Shown in pieces: positions 8,147-16,113 of a stretch of DNA of 64,000 nucleotides. Below the pieces are notes generated by a model. That model was not told where the DNA came from and ran no database searches. It worked only from the letters and a program-made list of their open reading frames with translations. Made by a program: the position numbers and the translations under genes. The DNA is from Bradyrhizobium iriomotense (GTDB taxonomy: Bacteria; Pseudomonadota; Alphaproteobacteria; Rhizobiales; Xanthobacteraceae). The stretch is taken from NCBI RefSeq assembly GCF_018129405.1, contig NZ_JAFCLP010000002.1, forward strand, positions 186,001 to 250,000, given 5' to 3'. The stretch's first letter is position 1; each line of letters opens with the position of its first letter.

Positions 8147-8734
8147 ATGCGCATTACCCTCGTCGGCTCCCGCCATTTCGGTGTGACCACTCTCAACATG
8201 CTCCGGGAGCACAGCGTCTCGATCGCACGGATCGTCGTGGCCGACGCCGAGGATCGCCTGGCCGCAGCGGCCAGGGCCGCCGGCATCGAGGTCGTAGTGC
8301 AGGCCAATCCGAAGCTGGTGGTGGCCTCCGAGATCGCTCCTGATACCGATCTGATCATCACGGCACACAGCCATGCCCGGATCGGCAGGGACGCGCTCGC
8401 CGCCGCCACGTACGGCGGGATCGGCTACCACCCCTCGCTGCTGCCGCGCCACCGCGGCAAGGCCGCCGTGGAATGGACCATCAAGGAAGGCGATCCGATC
8501 GCCGGCGGCACCATCTATCAGCTCGCCGACCGCATGGATGCCGGCGCCATCGCCGCGCAGGACTGGTGCTTCGTCAAGAAAGGCGAGACCGCTCGCGAGC
8601 TCTGGGAGCGTGCGCTTGCCCCGCTCGGGCTCAAATTGCTGGCCGACGTGATCGATTATATCAAGGTTCACAAAGCGCTGCCGTCCAAGGTCCAGGACGA
8701 ACAGTTCGCGACCTCGGCGCCGAGTCTCTCCTGA
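8147..8734 (+). CDS. Formyltransferase-like protein
   Basis: A 195-residue protein with the fold signatures of the Fmt/GART hydroxymethyl-/formyl-transferase N-terminal domain: MRITLVGSRHFG at the start, YHPSLLPRHRG around residues 94-104, and MDAGAI with the conserved Asp at about 131. His95 and Asp131 of the catalytic trio are present, but the Asn two residues before the His is Gly93. There is no C-terminal tRNA-binding domain, so this is not methionyl-tRNA formyltransferase. It may modify a small molecule such as an amino sugar, or be a binding protein. Confidence 0.75.
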   Translation: MRITLVGSRHFGVTTLNMLREHSVSIARIVVADAEDRLAAAARAAGIEVVVQANPKLVVASEIAPDTDLIITAHSHARIGRDALAAATYGGIGYHPSLLPRHRGKAAVEWTIKEGDPIAGGTIYQLADRMDAGAIAAQDWCFVKKGETARELWERALAPLGLKLLADVIDYIKVHKALPSKVQDEQFATSAPSLS

Positions 8735-8906
8735 TGTTTACCCTTAACGTGAGGGCGCATTGATTCTGCTTGAAAAATCGGAGCCAAAAACGCAAATAAA
8801 CCATTGTTTCCACAGGAACAATTTTCGATTTGGCAGCGCAACAAATTTCCGTCACATTTTGTCCGAATAAGCGACAGCATATCAGACATACTCAAGGACG
8901 GAATTC

Positions 8907-9257
8907 ATGCGTTTTGCTCGCATCGCGGCGTTCTGTGCCGCTTCAGTTTTCACCGGCACCCTCGCCGCTCCCGCCTTCGCCCAGAGCCCCTATGACGGCA
9001 ACTGGCAGGTCACCATCGTGACCAAGAGCGGCTCGTGCGAGCCGACTGCGAGCTCAATGCTGACCGTTGCTGACGGCAAGATCACCGCACCCGGCGCTAA
9101 CGTTTCCGGCACCATCGGCAGCGGGGGACTTGTGAAAGTTTCGATCAATGGTGCATATGCCAACGGTCAACTCAACGGCAACGCCGGATCGGGGAAGTGG
9201 AATGGAGCATCTGCAGGCATACCGTGCAGCGGGCGGTGGGAAGCATCGCGCCAATAA
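8907..9257 (+). CDS. Secreted small protein, conserved hypothetical
   Basis: A 116-residue product with a clear signal peptide (MRFARIAAFCAASVFTGTLAAPAFA). The mature part is Gly/Ser/Asn-rich, with WQVTIVTKSGSCEPT near the start and PCSGRWEA near the end. One Cys near each end suggests a disulphide-closed beta structure. It overlaps the next gene, also secreted and of similar composition (WSGGGTV, GSWSEA), so the two are likely co-translated relatives. Confidence 0.68.
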   Translation: MRFARIAAFCAASVFTGTLAAPAFAQSPYDGNWQVTIVTKSGSCEPTASSMLTVADGKITAPGANVSGTIGSGGLVKVSINGAYANGQLNGNAGSGKWNGASAGIPCSGRWEASRQ

Positions 9258-9747
9258 ACCAATCAAGGCTCGTGCCCCAGGCCGGCGGCTGCTGATGGCG
9301 GCCGCCGTTTTGTTTGCGGCGGGAATCGTCAACTCTGAAAGCAAGGCCCAGTCCGGCCCGTTCGCCCCGATGGCGGGCAGCTGGAGCGGCGGCGGCACCG
9401 TAACGCTGGATGACGGCTCGACCGAACGGATCCGCTGCCGGGCCAAATACGCTCCGATCGGACCCACCATGGAGCTGTCGCTGACCTGCGCCAGCGACGC
9501 CTACAAGTTCAACCTCGGGGCCAACGTCAGGGCCGAGGGCAACGCGATCACCGGCAGCTGGTCCGAGGCCAGCCGCAACATCTCCGGCGCGCTCCAGGGT
9601 CGCGGCGGCGGCGGAAACTTCGAGGTGGTCGCCTCCACCGCCGGCTTCAACGCCAATATCGCGCTCAGGACCAGCGGCAACAAGCAGACCGTCACGATCC
9701 GCGCCGACAGCCAGTTCCGGGGCGCCAACATCTCGATGTCGAAGTAA
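9202..9747 (+). CDS. Secreted protein, conserved hypothetical
   Basis: About 181 residues from ATG 9202, which follows GGGGAAG and overlaps the end of the previous gene by 56 bases; an internal ATG at 9295 is possible. A hydrophobic segment (LLMAAAVLFAAGIVNSESKAQ) acts as signal peptide or anchor after a basic stretch. The rest is Gly/Ser/Thr-rich with Cys at RIRCRAK and SLTCAS. The pattern of short beta strands resembles other rhizobial outer-envelope hypotheticals. Ends shortly before a strong terminator. Confidence 0.62.
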   Translation: MEHLQAYRAAGGGKHRANKPIKARAPGRRLLMAAAVLFAAGIVNSESKAQSGPFAPMAGSWSGGGTVTLDDGSTERIRCRAKYAPIGPTMELSLTCASDAYKFNLGANVRAEGNAITGSWSEASRNISGALQGRGGGGNFEVVASTAGFNANIALRTSGNKQTVTIRADSQFRGANISMSK

Positions 9748-9770
9748 GACACCAGGGTGACACGACGATC

Positions 9771-9801
9771 GATCCGGCGACCTTCGCCGGATCGGTTTTT
9801 T
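9771..9801 (+). terminator. Intrinsic terminator
   Basis: Ten-base stem (GATCCGGCGA / TCGCCGGATC) with a three-base loop and a GGTTTTTT tail, just after the secreted-protein pair. Its T tail touches the stop of the convergent RidA-like gene. Confidence 0.85.
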
Positions 9802-10198
9802 ATGCGCCCGGCACGAACGCGGTGACCTCGATCTCGACCTTGGCCCGCTCGTCCACGAGACCGCCGATATAGAGCAGCGTCGAAGGCGGGAAATTGCGCC
9901 CGAGCGTCTCCTTCCACGCCGCACCGATGCCGGCACCGGCCGCCTCATATTCGCTGCGGCTGGTCAGGTACCAGGTCAGACGGACGATGTGCTCCGGGCC
10001 CGCACCGGCTTCACCCAGCAGCTTGATGATCCGCTGCAGCGCGGCTCCGACCTGCGCCGCCATGTCAGGCGCGTAATTGCCCGCCTCATCACCGCCGGTC
10101 TGGCCGGCGAGCACCACCCACCGGCCCGGCTGCTCGACCACAACGCCATGGGAAAAGCCGCGCGGTTTTTTCCACTCGGCCGGTTGCAAGATGCGCAT
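9800..10198 (-). CDS. RidA/YjgF-family protein
   Basis: A 132-residue protein of the Rid family: an early strand segment (GRWVVLAGQTGGDEAGNYAPDM), helices (QVGAALQRIIKLLGEAGAGP), and the ending KVEIEVTAFVPG. Classical RidA hydrolyses reactive enamines and imines using an Arg in a P-x-R-S motif near the C-terminus. Here the segment reads FPPSTLLYIGG with no Arg, so this is a Rid-like protein of another subgroup whose activity cannot be assumed. Divergent from the EamA transporter. Confidence 0.8.
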   Translation of the reverse strand: MRILQPAEWKKPRGFSHGVVVEQPGRWVVLAGQTGGDEAGNYAPDMAAQVGAALQRIIKLLGEAGAGPEHIVRLTWYLTSRSEYEAAGAGIGAAWKETLGRNFPPSTLLYIGGLVDERAKVEIEVTAFVPGA

Positions 10199-10347
10199 GA
10201 GCGAGATCTCCCGATTTTCTCGTTGTTCGCTGATGCCTTAACACGCCGCCCTGCATCGCTGCATCCGCAGATTTGGCCGTTGCAAACGGCGGCGATGTCG
10301 CCGATACCGGCCGTCCCTTCGAATTCCACCCTTCCGCATCCGCCGCA

Positions 10348-11220
10348 ATGAGCACGACACCGTCCAAAACGATGGCTGCACTGTGGATGGCCGGCTGGCT
10401 GTCGCTGACGCTGATCATGGCGGTGGCCGGGCGCGAGGCCGCACGCGAGCTCAACGTCTTCGAGATCATGGAGATCCGTTCGCTGGCGGGCTTCGTCCTG
10501 CTGGCGCCGATCATCTATCGCGCCGGCGGCTTCAGGGTACTCAGGACATCGCGCCTGCAACACCACATCGCGCGCAACTTCGTGCACTATGTCGCGCAGC
10601 TCGGCTGGTTCTTTGCGCTGACGCTGATCCCGATCGGCCAGGTCGTGGCGATCGAGTTCACCATGCCGATCTGGACCGCGATCCTCGCGGCGAGCTTCCT
10701 CTCCGAGCGCATGACGCCCTGGAAGATCGCCGCCATCGTACTCGGCCTCGTCGGTGTGATCGTTATCGTCCGTCCCGCCACCGGCGAGATCAACCAGGGC
10801 CAGCTCATCGCGCTCGGGGCCGCCATCGGATTTGGCGTCTCGATGGCGCTGGTGAAATCGCTGACCCGCTCCGAAAGCGCGCTGTCGATCCTGTTCTGGA
10901 TGCTGGTGGTGCAATCGGTCGCTGGCTTCGTTCCGACGTTGTTCGTCTGGACCTGGCCGTCGGCCTATGCCTGGGCCTGGGTCGGCGTGATCGCCGTCTG
11001 CGGCACGTTCTCGCACTACTGCCTCGCCAGCGCGATGCGCTATGCCGATGCGACGATCGTGGTGCCCATGGACTTCCTTCGGGTTCCACTGACCGCAACC
11101 GCAGGTTGGCTGCTGTATTCGGAGCGGCTCGACGCCTGGACCGTGCTTGGCGCGGCGCTGATTCTGTGCGGCAATCTCCTGAATTTGAAGCCGCCGCCGG
11201 TTCCCGCTCGCGCGCAGTGA
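10348..11220 (+). CDS. DMT-superfamily (EamA) transporter
   Basis: A 290-residue inner-membrane protein with about ten hydrophobic helices in two EamA repeats. The first repeat includes LNVFEIMEIRSLAGFVLLAP and FTMPIWTAILAASFLSERMT with the GLVGVIVIVRP strand-helix; the second ends PVPLTA-like (FLRVPLTATAGWLLYSERLD). EamA proteins are usually efflux carriers of amino acids or nucleosides; the substrate is unknown. The start ATG 10348 gives MSTTPSKTM just before helix 1. Divergent from the RidA-like gene, sharing a promoter region of about 150 bases. Confidence 0.85.
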   Translation: MSTTPSKTMAALWMAGWLSLTLIMAVAGREAARELNVFEIMEIRSLAGFVLLAPIIYRAGGFRVLRTSRLQHHIARNFVHYVAQLGWFFALTLIPIGQVVAIEFTMPIWTAILAASFLSERMTPWKIAAIVLGLVGVIVIVRPATGEINQGQLIALGAAIGFGVSMALVKSLTRSESALSILFWMLVVQSVAGFVPTLFVWTWPSAYAWAWVGVIAVCGTFSHYCLASAMRYADATIVVPMDFLRVPLTATAGWLLYSERLDAWTVLGAALILCGNLLNLKPPPVPARAQ

Positions 11221-11257
11221 ACCTCGCGCCGCCTCGCGCGACAAAACGAAGTGGCCG

Positions 11258-11273
11258 TGTGATTTGGATCACG
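11258..11273. promoter_or_regulatory. CRP-like palindrome TGTGA-N6-TCACG
   Basis: TGTGATTTGGATCACG matches nine of ten CRP half-site bases. It lies about 150 bases before the caspase-like gene at 11422 and just after the EamA gene. A near-identical site is at 1083-1098. Confidence 0.38.
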
Positions 11274-11421
11274 TTGGAGAGCCCCTCCATCGTGCACATT
11301 CGGCCACACAGCAGCGGGTTGAACGCGACGTACCGCCGTTTTGGTGGCACGAAGTCGGGCACTTCGTGTAGGTTCGTTGCCAATTTGTTGCTGCCTGCAA
11401 TTCGATTCTGGGGATTTCAGA

Positions 11422-12855
11422 ATGCGCTATCTCACCCTGCTCGCCTCGCTGATGTGCGTGGCACTGTCGGTCAGTGCCGCGAAGGCCGACCGTCGCGTCG
11501 CCTTCGTCGTCGGCAACGGCTCTTACAAGAACGTCGCGCAATTGCCGAACCCGCCGATCGACGCCAAGGCGATGGCCGCGACGCTGCGCAATGTCGGCTT
11601 CGAGGTGATCGAAGGGTCCAACCTCAGCCGCGATCAGATGACGGAGAAGCTGCTCGACTTCGGCCGCAAGGCGCAGGGCGCCGACATCTCTCTGTTCTAT
11701 TATGCCGGCCACGGCATCGCCGTCGGCGGCACCAACTACCTGCTGCCGGTCGATGCCGACATTAAGACGGAGATGGACGTCAAGCTGGGCGCCGCCATCA
11801 ACATCGACCTGACGCTGGAGCAGACCATGGGCGATGCCAAGGTCAAGCTCGTCTTCCTCGATGCCTGCCGCGACAATCCTTTCGCCGCCAAGATCAAGTC
11901 GAACTCGGCGACCCGCAGCGTCAACGTGCAGAGCGGTCTTGCCGAGATGAAGTCCGGTGAAGGCACGCTGATCGCGTTCGCGACCGGCCCGGGCCAGACC
12001 GCGCTCGACGGCCAAGAGGGCAACAACAGCCCGTTCACTCGCGCGCTGATCGACAACATCACCAAGCCCGGCGTCGAGATCCAGCAGGCGATGACCTCAG
12101 TCCGCGCCCAGGTCAATGAAGAGACCCACAAGGGCCAGCTTCCCTGGGGCCACACCAACCTGATCGGCGCGGTGTATCTCAACCAGGCTCCGACGACGCA
12201 GATTGCCAACGCGGCGCCGACAGCGGCTGGCAGCGTCCCTGTGGCGACCGCCGGCAGCTCCGATGGTGTCGAGCTCGAATACTGGCGCTCGGTGAAGGAA
12301 TCGAACAAGCCGGAAGAGCTGAACGCCTACCTCACCGCCTATCCCAACGGCCAGTTCAAGGCACTGGCGCTGGCGCGGCTTGCCGCGATCAAGAGCGGAC
12401 CGTCGACCACCACCCGCACCCTCAATGCCGGCGTCGATCCCGCAGCCTTTACCGATGAGGCCTCTCAGCTCACCGAGGACCAGATCGGCCTCGACAAGAA
12501 CCAGCGCCGCGACGTGCAGCGTCGCCTCACCGGGCTCGGCTTCGACACCAAGCAGACCGGCGTCTTCAGCGACGAGACCCGCACCGTGCTCAAGCGCTGG
12601 CAGGCCGCGCGCGGCTATCCCTCGTCAGGCTACCTCAACAAGCCCCAGCATAAGGCCTTGCTGTCCGAGGTCGTGGCGACACCGCCAACCGCAAGCGATA
12701 GCAGCCAGAAGGCGGCCCGACGTACCAGCGCCCCCGCACCCGGCAGCGCGCCGGCACCGGCTCCCCAGCAGCGCAGCAGCCCGGGCGATGCGGCCGGTGC
12801 AGCCTTCGTGGGTGGCGTCGTCGGCGGCATGATGGGCGGCATGTTCCGCCGCTGA
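11422..12855 (+). CDS. Secreted caspase-like protein with peptidoglycan-binding domain
   Basis: A 477-residue protein. Residues 1-22 form a signal peptide (MRYLTLLASLMCVALSVSAA). Residues about 24-260 are a caspase/metacaspase domain (RRVAFVVGNGSYKNV start) with the His of YYAGHG (residue 97) and the Cys of FLDACRDNP (residue 149) forming the dyad. A linker (ELEYWRSVKESNKPEELNAY) resembles the helical repeat often found in such proteins. Residues about 375-430 are a PG_binding_1-like domain (QRRDVQRRLTGLGFDTKQTG). The end carries a glycine zipper (GGVVGGMMGGMFRR). The likely role is a periplasmic protease or signalling protein; target unknown. Ends in a terminator. Confidence 0.85.
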   Translation: MRYLTLLASLMCVALSVSAAKADRRVAFVVGNGSYKNVAQLPNPPIDAKAMAATLRNVGFEVIEGSNLSRDQMTEKLLDFGRKAQGADISLFYYAGHGIAVGGTNYLLPVDADIKTEMDVKLGAAINIDLTLEQTMGDAKVKLVFLDACRDNPFAAKIKSNSATRSVNVQSGLAEMKSGEGTLIAFATGPGQTALDGQEGNNSPFTRALIDNITKPGVEIQQAMTSVRAQVNEETHKGQLPWGHTNLIGAVYLNQAPTTQIANAAPTAAGSVPVATAGSSDGVELEYWRSVKESNKPEELNAYLTAYPNGQFKALALARLAAIKSGPSTTTRTLNAGVDPAAFTDEASQLTEDQIGLDKNQRRDVQRRLTGLGFDTKQTGVFSDETRTVLKRWQAARGYPSSGYLNKPQHKALLSEVVATPPTASDSSQKAARRTSAPAPGSAPAPAPQQRSSPGDAAGAAFVGGVVGGMMGGMFRR

Positions 12856-12880
12856 GACGGGACGGCAGCTTCAAAAACAA

Positions 12881-12905
12881 AAGCCCGGCTCGCGCCGGGC
12901 TTTTT
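12881..12905 (+). terminator. Intrinsic terminator
   Basis: Nine-base stem (AAGCCCGGC / GCCGGGCTT), loop TCGC and a run of T just after the caspase-like gene. Confidence 0.88.
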
Positions 12906-12934
12906 CATTGGTGCGACAGTGCCGCAGCATACTC

Positions 12935-13057
12935 CGTCATTGCGAGGAGCCCTTGCGACGAAGCAATCCAGGCTGTCCCCGCGGAAAGATTCTGGATTGC
13001 TTCGCGGAGCCTGTCATCGGGCCGCGCTTCGCGCAGACCCGTTGGCTCGCAATGACG
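12935..13057. repeat. Palindromic intergenic repeat (CGTCATTGCGAG family)
   Basis: Outer arms CGTCATTGCGAG and CTCGCAATGACG close the element. Inside, GAAGCAATCCAG (12960-12971) pairs with CTGGATTGCTTC (12992-13003). Such paired elements are scattered through rhizobial genomes. It sits between convergent genes. Confidence 0.8.
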
Positions 13058-13064
13058 AGCTCCG

Positions 13065-13304
13065 TTACTTCCCCGCCGCCTTTCGCAGTGCTTCGTTGAT
13101 GCGGTCCTGCCAGCCGGGGCCGCCCTCCTGGAAGAACTCCAGCACGTCCTGGTCGATGCGCAGCGTGACCTGCTCCTTGATGCCGGGAACGGCATTCTGC
13201 TTGGGCGGCGCTGCGGCGACCTTGGCCGTCACCTTCTTGAACGCCGCCTCAGCTTCGGTCCTGGCATCGCCAAGCGTGCGTGGCCGCCTCGGTTGATCCG
13301 CCAT
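13065..13304 (-). CDS. BrnA-like antitoxin, orphan
   Basis: A 79-residue protein. The C-terminal half (VTLRIDQDVLEFFQEGGPGW then QDRINEALRKA) is the BrnA antitoxin ribbon-helix-helix signature; the N-terminal half is charged and flexible. BrnA normally binds the RNase-like toxin BrnT and represses the pair. No BrnT gene is adjacent: upstream is cysK (three bases away, same strand) and downstream is a repeat. It may be a stand-alone DNA-binding regulator, or a remnant. Confidence 0.75.
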   Translation of the reverse strand: MADQPRRPRTLGDARTEAEAAFKKVTAKVAAAPPKQNAVPGIKEQVTLRIDQDVLEFFQEGGPGWQDRINEALRKAAGK

Positions 13305-13307
13305 ATC

Positions 13308-14285
13308 CTAGATTCCTTCAAACAGAGCCGTCGAAAGATACCGCTCCGAGAAGGACGGCACGATCGCCAAAATGGTCTTTCCCGCAGCTTCCGGCCGCTT
13401 GCCGATCTGGAGCGCGGCGGCGATCGCCGCGCCCGAGGAGATGCCGCCCGGAATGCCCTCATGCCGCGCCAGCGCGCGCGAGGTCTCGATCGCCGTGGTC
13501 GAGTTGATCTTCACGATCTCGTCGATCACCGACCGGTCGAGGATGTCGGGCACGAAGCCGGCGCCGATACCCTGGATCTTGTGCGGCGTGTGTTGACCGC
13601 CTGATAGCACCGGGCTCTCCTCCGGCTCGACTGCGATCACCCGTAACGACGGCTTGCGCGGCTTGAGCACCTGGCCGACGCCGGTGATCGTGCCCCCCGT
13701 GCCGACGCCGGCGACGAAGAAGTCGATGTTACCGCCGGTGTCGTTCCAGACCTCCTCGGCGGTGGTGCGGCGGTGGACTTCCGGATTGGCGAGGTTCTTG
13801 AACTGCTGCGGCATCACCGAGTTCGGGGTCGTCTTCAAGAGCTCCTCGGCGGCCGCGATCGCACCCTTCATGCCCTGCGCGGCCGGAGTCAGCACCAGCT
13901 CGGCGCCGAGAAAGGCCAGCATCTTGCGCCGCTCGATCGACATGGATTCCGGCATCACCAGCTTGAGCCGGTAACCGCGCGAAGCCGCCACGAAGGCGAG
14001 CGCAATGCCGGTATTGCCAGAGGTCGGCTCGATCAGCACGGTGTCGGCCTTGATGATGCCGGCCTTCTCCATCGCGATGATCATGGCCGCACCGATGCGG
14101 TCCTTCACGCTCGCGGCGGGATTGAAATATTCAAGTTTTGCCAAAATCGTCGCGTTCACCCCGTGCTGGCCCGGCAGGCGTTGCAAGCGCACGATCGGCG
14201 TGTCGCCAAAAGCCTCGACGATCGAAGAGTAGATCCGGCCGCGGCCGGGTTGGTGCGCTGCACCCGTTTTGGACGATGCGTCCAT
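13308..14285 (-). CDS. cysK: Cysteine synthase (O-acetylserine sulfhydrylase)
   Basis: A 325-residue PLP enzyme making cysteine from O-acetylserine and sulphide. Visible: the PLP-lysine motif [10 protein letters not shown] (after KLEYFN), [18 protein letters not shown] that binds the substrate carboxylate, the [10 protein letters not shown] phosphate loop, and PGGISSGAA near the C-terminus. Length is normal. The start at ATG 14285 lies eight bases after AGGGGAG; a TTG at 14291 is too close to it. It probably forms a two-gene operon with the BrnA-like gene downstream. Could be a related synthase such as CysM, but the family is secure. Confidence 0.9.
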   Translation of the reverse strand: MDASSKTGAAHQPGRGRIYSSIVEAFGDTPIVRLQRLPGQHGVNATILAKLEYFNPAASVKDRIGAAMIIAMEKAGIIKADTVLIEPTSGNTGIALAFVAASRGYRLKLVMPESMSIERRKMLAFLGAELVLTPAAQGMKGAIAAAEELLKTTPNSVMPQQFKNLANPEVHRRTTAEEVWNDTGGNIDFFVAGVGTGGTITGVGQVLKPRKPSLRVIAVEPEESPVLSGGQHTPHKIQGIGAGFVPDILDRSVIDEIVKINSTTAIETSRALARHEGIPGGISSGAAIAAALQIGKRPEAAGKTILAIVPSFSERYLSTALFEGI

Positions 14286-14508
14286 GACCAACTCCCCTGT
14301 GGCGACAATTGCGCTTCTATCGTGGTTCTTGCGCAGTTACAGACAGCTTGCGGCGACACGCAAGCAACAATGCGGCACATGTTAAATACGCTGCATCGCA
14401 AAATCACGTGAGCCGTAATTATCAGAAAACCAACGCATTTGTGTTGCGACCTCGTCAACTGATTCTGCTTATGTTAGACTTACGTCTTAAAGCAGGGAGG
14501 TCACCACG

Positions 14509-14727
14509 ATGTCAGCAGTTGCTGAAGTGTTGTCGACCGTCGCGCAAAACCGCGATCCGCGTTGCAGCGAGTTGCCCACCTGTCCCGTCTGCGCCGACTC
14601 CATGGTCGCCGCTGAAGCATCTGCCTACGTCTCGGACCACATGATCAGCTATCTCTGGACCTGCGACAATTGCGGCTATGGTTTCGTGACCAAGCACGCC
14701 GTCAAGCAGCGGATCGTCTGCAACTGA
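14509..14727 (+). CDS. Small zinc-ribbon protein
   Basis: A 72-residue protein with CPVC (residues 25-28) and CDNC (51-54), the latter in WTCDNCGYGF, typical of a one-zinc ribbon. AGGGAGG lies at good distance before the ATG at 14509. Divergent from cysK and convergent with tgt, six bases apart. Function unknown, though the fold suggests nucleic-acid or protein binding. Confidence 0.65.
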   Translation: MSAVAEVLSTVAQNRDPRCSELPTCPVCADSMVAAEASAYVSDHMISYLWTCDNCGYGFVTKHAVKQRIVCN

Positions 14728-14733
14728 CGTTGA

Positions 14734-15882
14734 TCAGCGTGGGGCGATATCGCCCCTCGCCCAATCCTCGCGCGTACGCTGATAGAACTCGTCGAACGTT
14801 CCGTGTGTGATCGCGTCCCTGATGCCCTGCATCAGGGACTGGTAGTATGCGATATTGATCTCGGACAGCAGCATTGCCCCCAGCGTCTCGCCCGCCTTGA
14901 CGAGATGATGGAGATAGGCGCGCGCGCAGTTGCGCGTCGACGGCCATGAGCTCTCTTCATCGAGCGGACGCGGATCGTCGGCATGGCGCGCGTTGCGCAA
15001 ATTCACCTGACCGAAACGCGTGAAGGCCACGCCATGCCGCCCATTGCGCGTCGGCATCACGCAGTCGAACATGTCGATGCCGCGCTTCACCGCTTCGAGG
15101 ATGTCGTCGGGCGTGCCGACGCCCATGAGATAGCGCGGCCGCTCCTTCGGCAGCATCGGCGCGGTCTCGTCGATCATGGCCAGCATCACCTCCTGCGGCT
15201 CGCCGACTGCAAGACCGCCGATCGCGTAGCCGTGGAAGCCGATCTCGACGAGGCCTCTAGCGCTCGCGTGACGAAGCTGCGGGATGTCGCCGCCCTGCAC
15301 GATGCCGAACAGCATGTAGCCGTCCGGTGCGCTCTCGAAGGCGCGCTTTGAGCGCTCGGCCCAGCGCAGCGACAGCCGCATCGCGCGGTCGATGTCGTCG
15401 CGCTCGGCGGGCAGCCGCACGCATTCGTCCATCTGCATGGCGATGTCCGAGCCGAGGAAGCGCTGCACCTCGATCGAGCGCTCCGGCGACAGCTCGACCT
15501 TGGCGCCGTCGATATGTGAGCGGAAGGTGACGGCCTGCTCGCTGACCTTGCGCAAGTCCGCCAGCGACATCACCTGGAAGCCGCCGGAATCCGTCAGCAT
15601 CGGCCCGTTCCAGCCGGTGAACCGCTGCAAGCCGCCGAGGGCTGCGATCCGCTCGGCGCCGGGGCGCAACATCAGGTGATAGGTGTTGCCGAGCACGATA
15701 TCGGCGCCGGCCTCGCGCACCTCGCGCCAGTGCATGCCCTTCATGGCGCCGGCGGTGCCGACCGGCATGAAGGCCGGGGTGCGCACCGCGCCGTGCGGCG
15801 TGGTCAGGCGGCCGGTACGCGCGGCGCCATCGGTGGCGAGCAGTTCGAAATGATTGGGTAGATCGTTGTTGGGAAGATTCAT
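14734..15882 (-). CDS. tgt: Queuine tRNA-ribosyltransferase (tRNA-guanine transglycosylase)
   Basis: A 382-residue enzyme that swaps the wobble guanine of GUN-anticodon tRNAs for preQ1, the first tRNA-bound step of queuosine synthesis; queA for the next step lies at 21075. Catalytic Asp of [12 protein letters not shown] (residue 98) and of [13 protein letters not shown] are present, as is the [10 protein letters not shown] region. Oddly, the four structural zinc ligands seen in the Zymomonas enzyme (Cys318, Cys320, Cys323, His349) align with Ser311, Trp313, Thr316 and Ile342, so no zinc site is evident. The start at MNLPNNDL (15882) is preferred over the longer frame. Confidence 0.92.
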   Translation of the reverse strand: MNLPNNDLPNHFELLATDGAARTGRLTTPHGAVRTPAFMPVGTAGAMKGMHWREVREAGADIVLGNTYHLMLRPGAERIAALGGLQRFTGWNGPMLTDSGGFQVMSLADLRKVSEQAVTFRSHIDGAKVELSPERSIEVQRFLGSDIAMQMDECVRLPAERDDIDRAMRLSLRWAERSKRAFESAPDGYMLFGIVQGGDIPQLRHASARGLVEIGFHGYAIGGLAVGEPQEVMLAMIDETAPMLPKERPRYLMGVGTPDDILEAVKRGIDMFDCVMPTRNGRHGVAFTRFGQVNLRNARHADDPRPLDEESSWPSTRNCARAYLHHLVKAGETLGAMLLSEINIAYYQSLMQGIRDAITHGTFDEFYQRTREDWARGDIAPR

Positions 15883-15984
15883 GGCCGTGCTTATTGCGTG
15901 CCGGGCGAGGCCGATCAACCCGCCCGAACCACCCGATGCGTCAGACTGGGACAGATTTGACGCGGACCTGGAGTTCCGCCCGGC

Positions 15985-16014
15985 TTGCCAAATAAAACGA
16001 TACAGTGTAGTTTT
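15985..16014 (+). promoter_or_regulatory. Promoter with TetR-type operator 1, upstream of patatin gene
   Basis: TTGCCA (15985-15990), a 17-base spacer and TAGTTT (16008-16013) form a sigma-70-type promoter. The imperfect palindrome 15994-16014 covers the spacer and -10; its core reads AAAACGATACAGTGTAGTTT. A near-copy occurs at 18218-18238, and a TetR gene lies between. Confidence 0.68.
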
Positions 16015-16113
16015 ACCGTGGGGCCTGACGAGATGCCGCGGTGAGTTTGCCGGCGGCCGTATTTGCGTGATCGCCAGCCACCGACAATGCCCTCCGCTTC
16101 ATGTTCGACCGAA

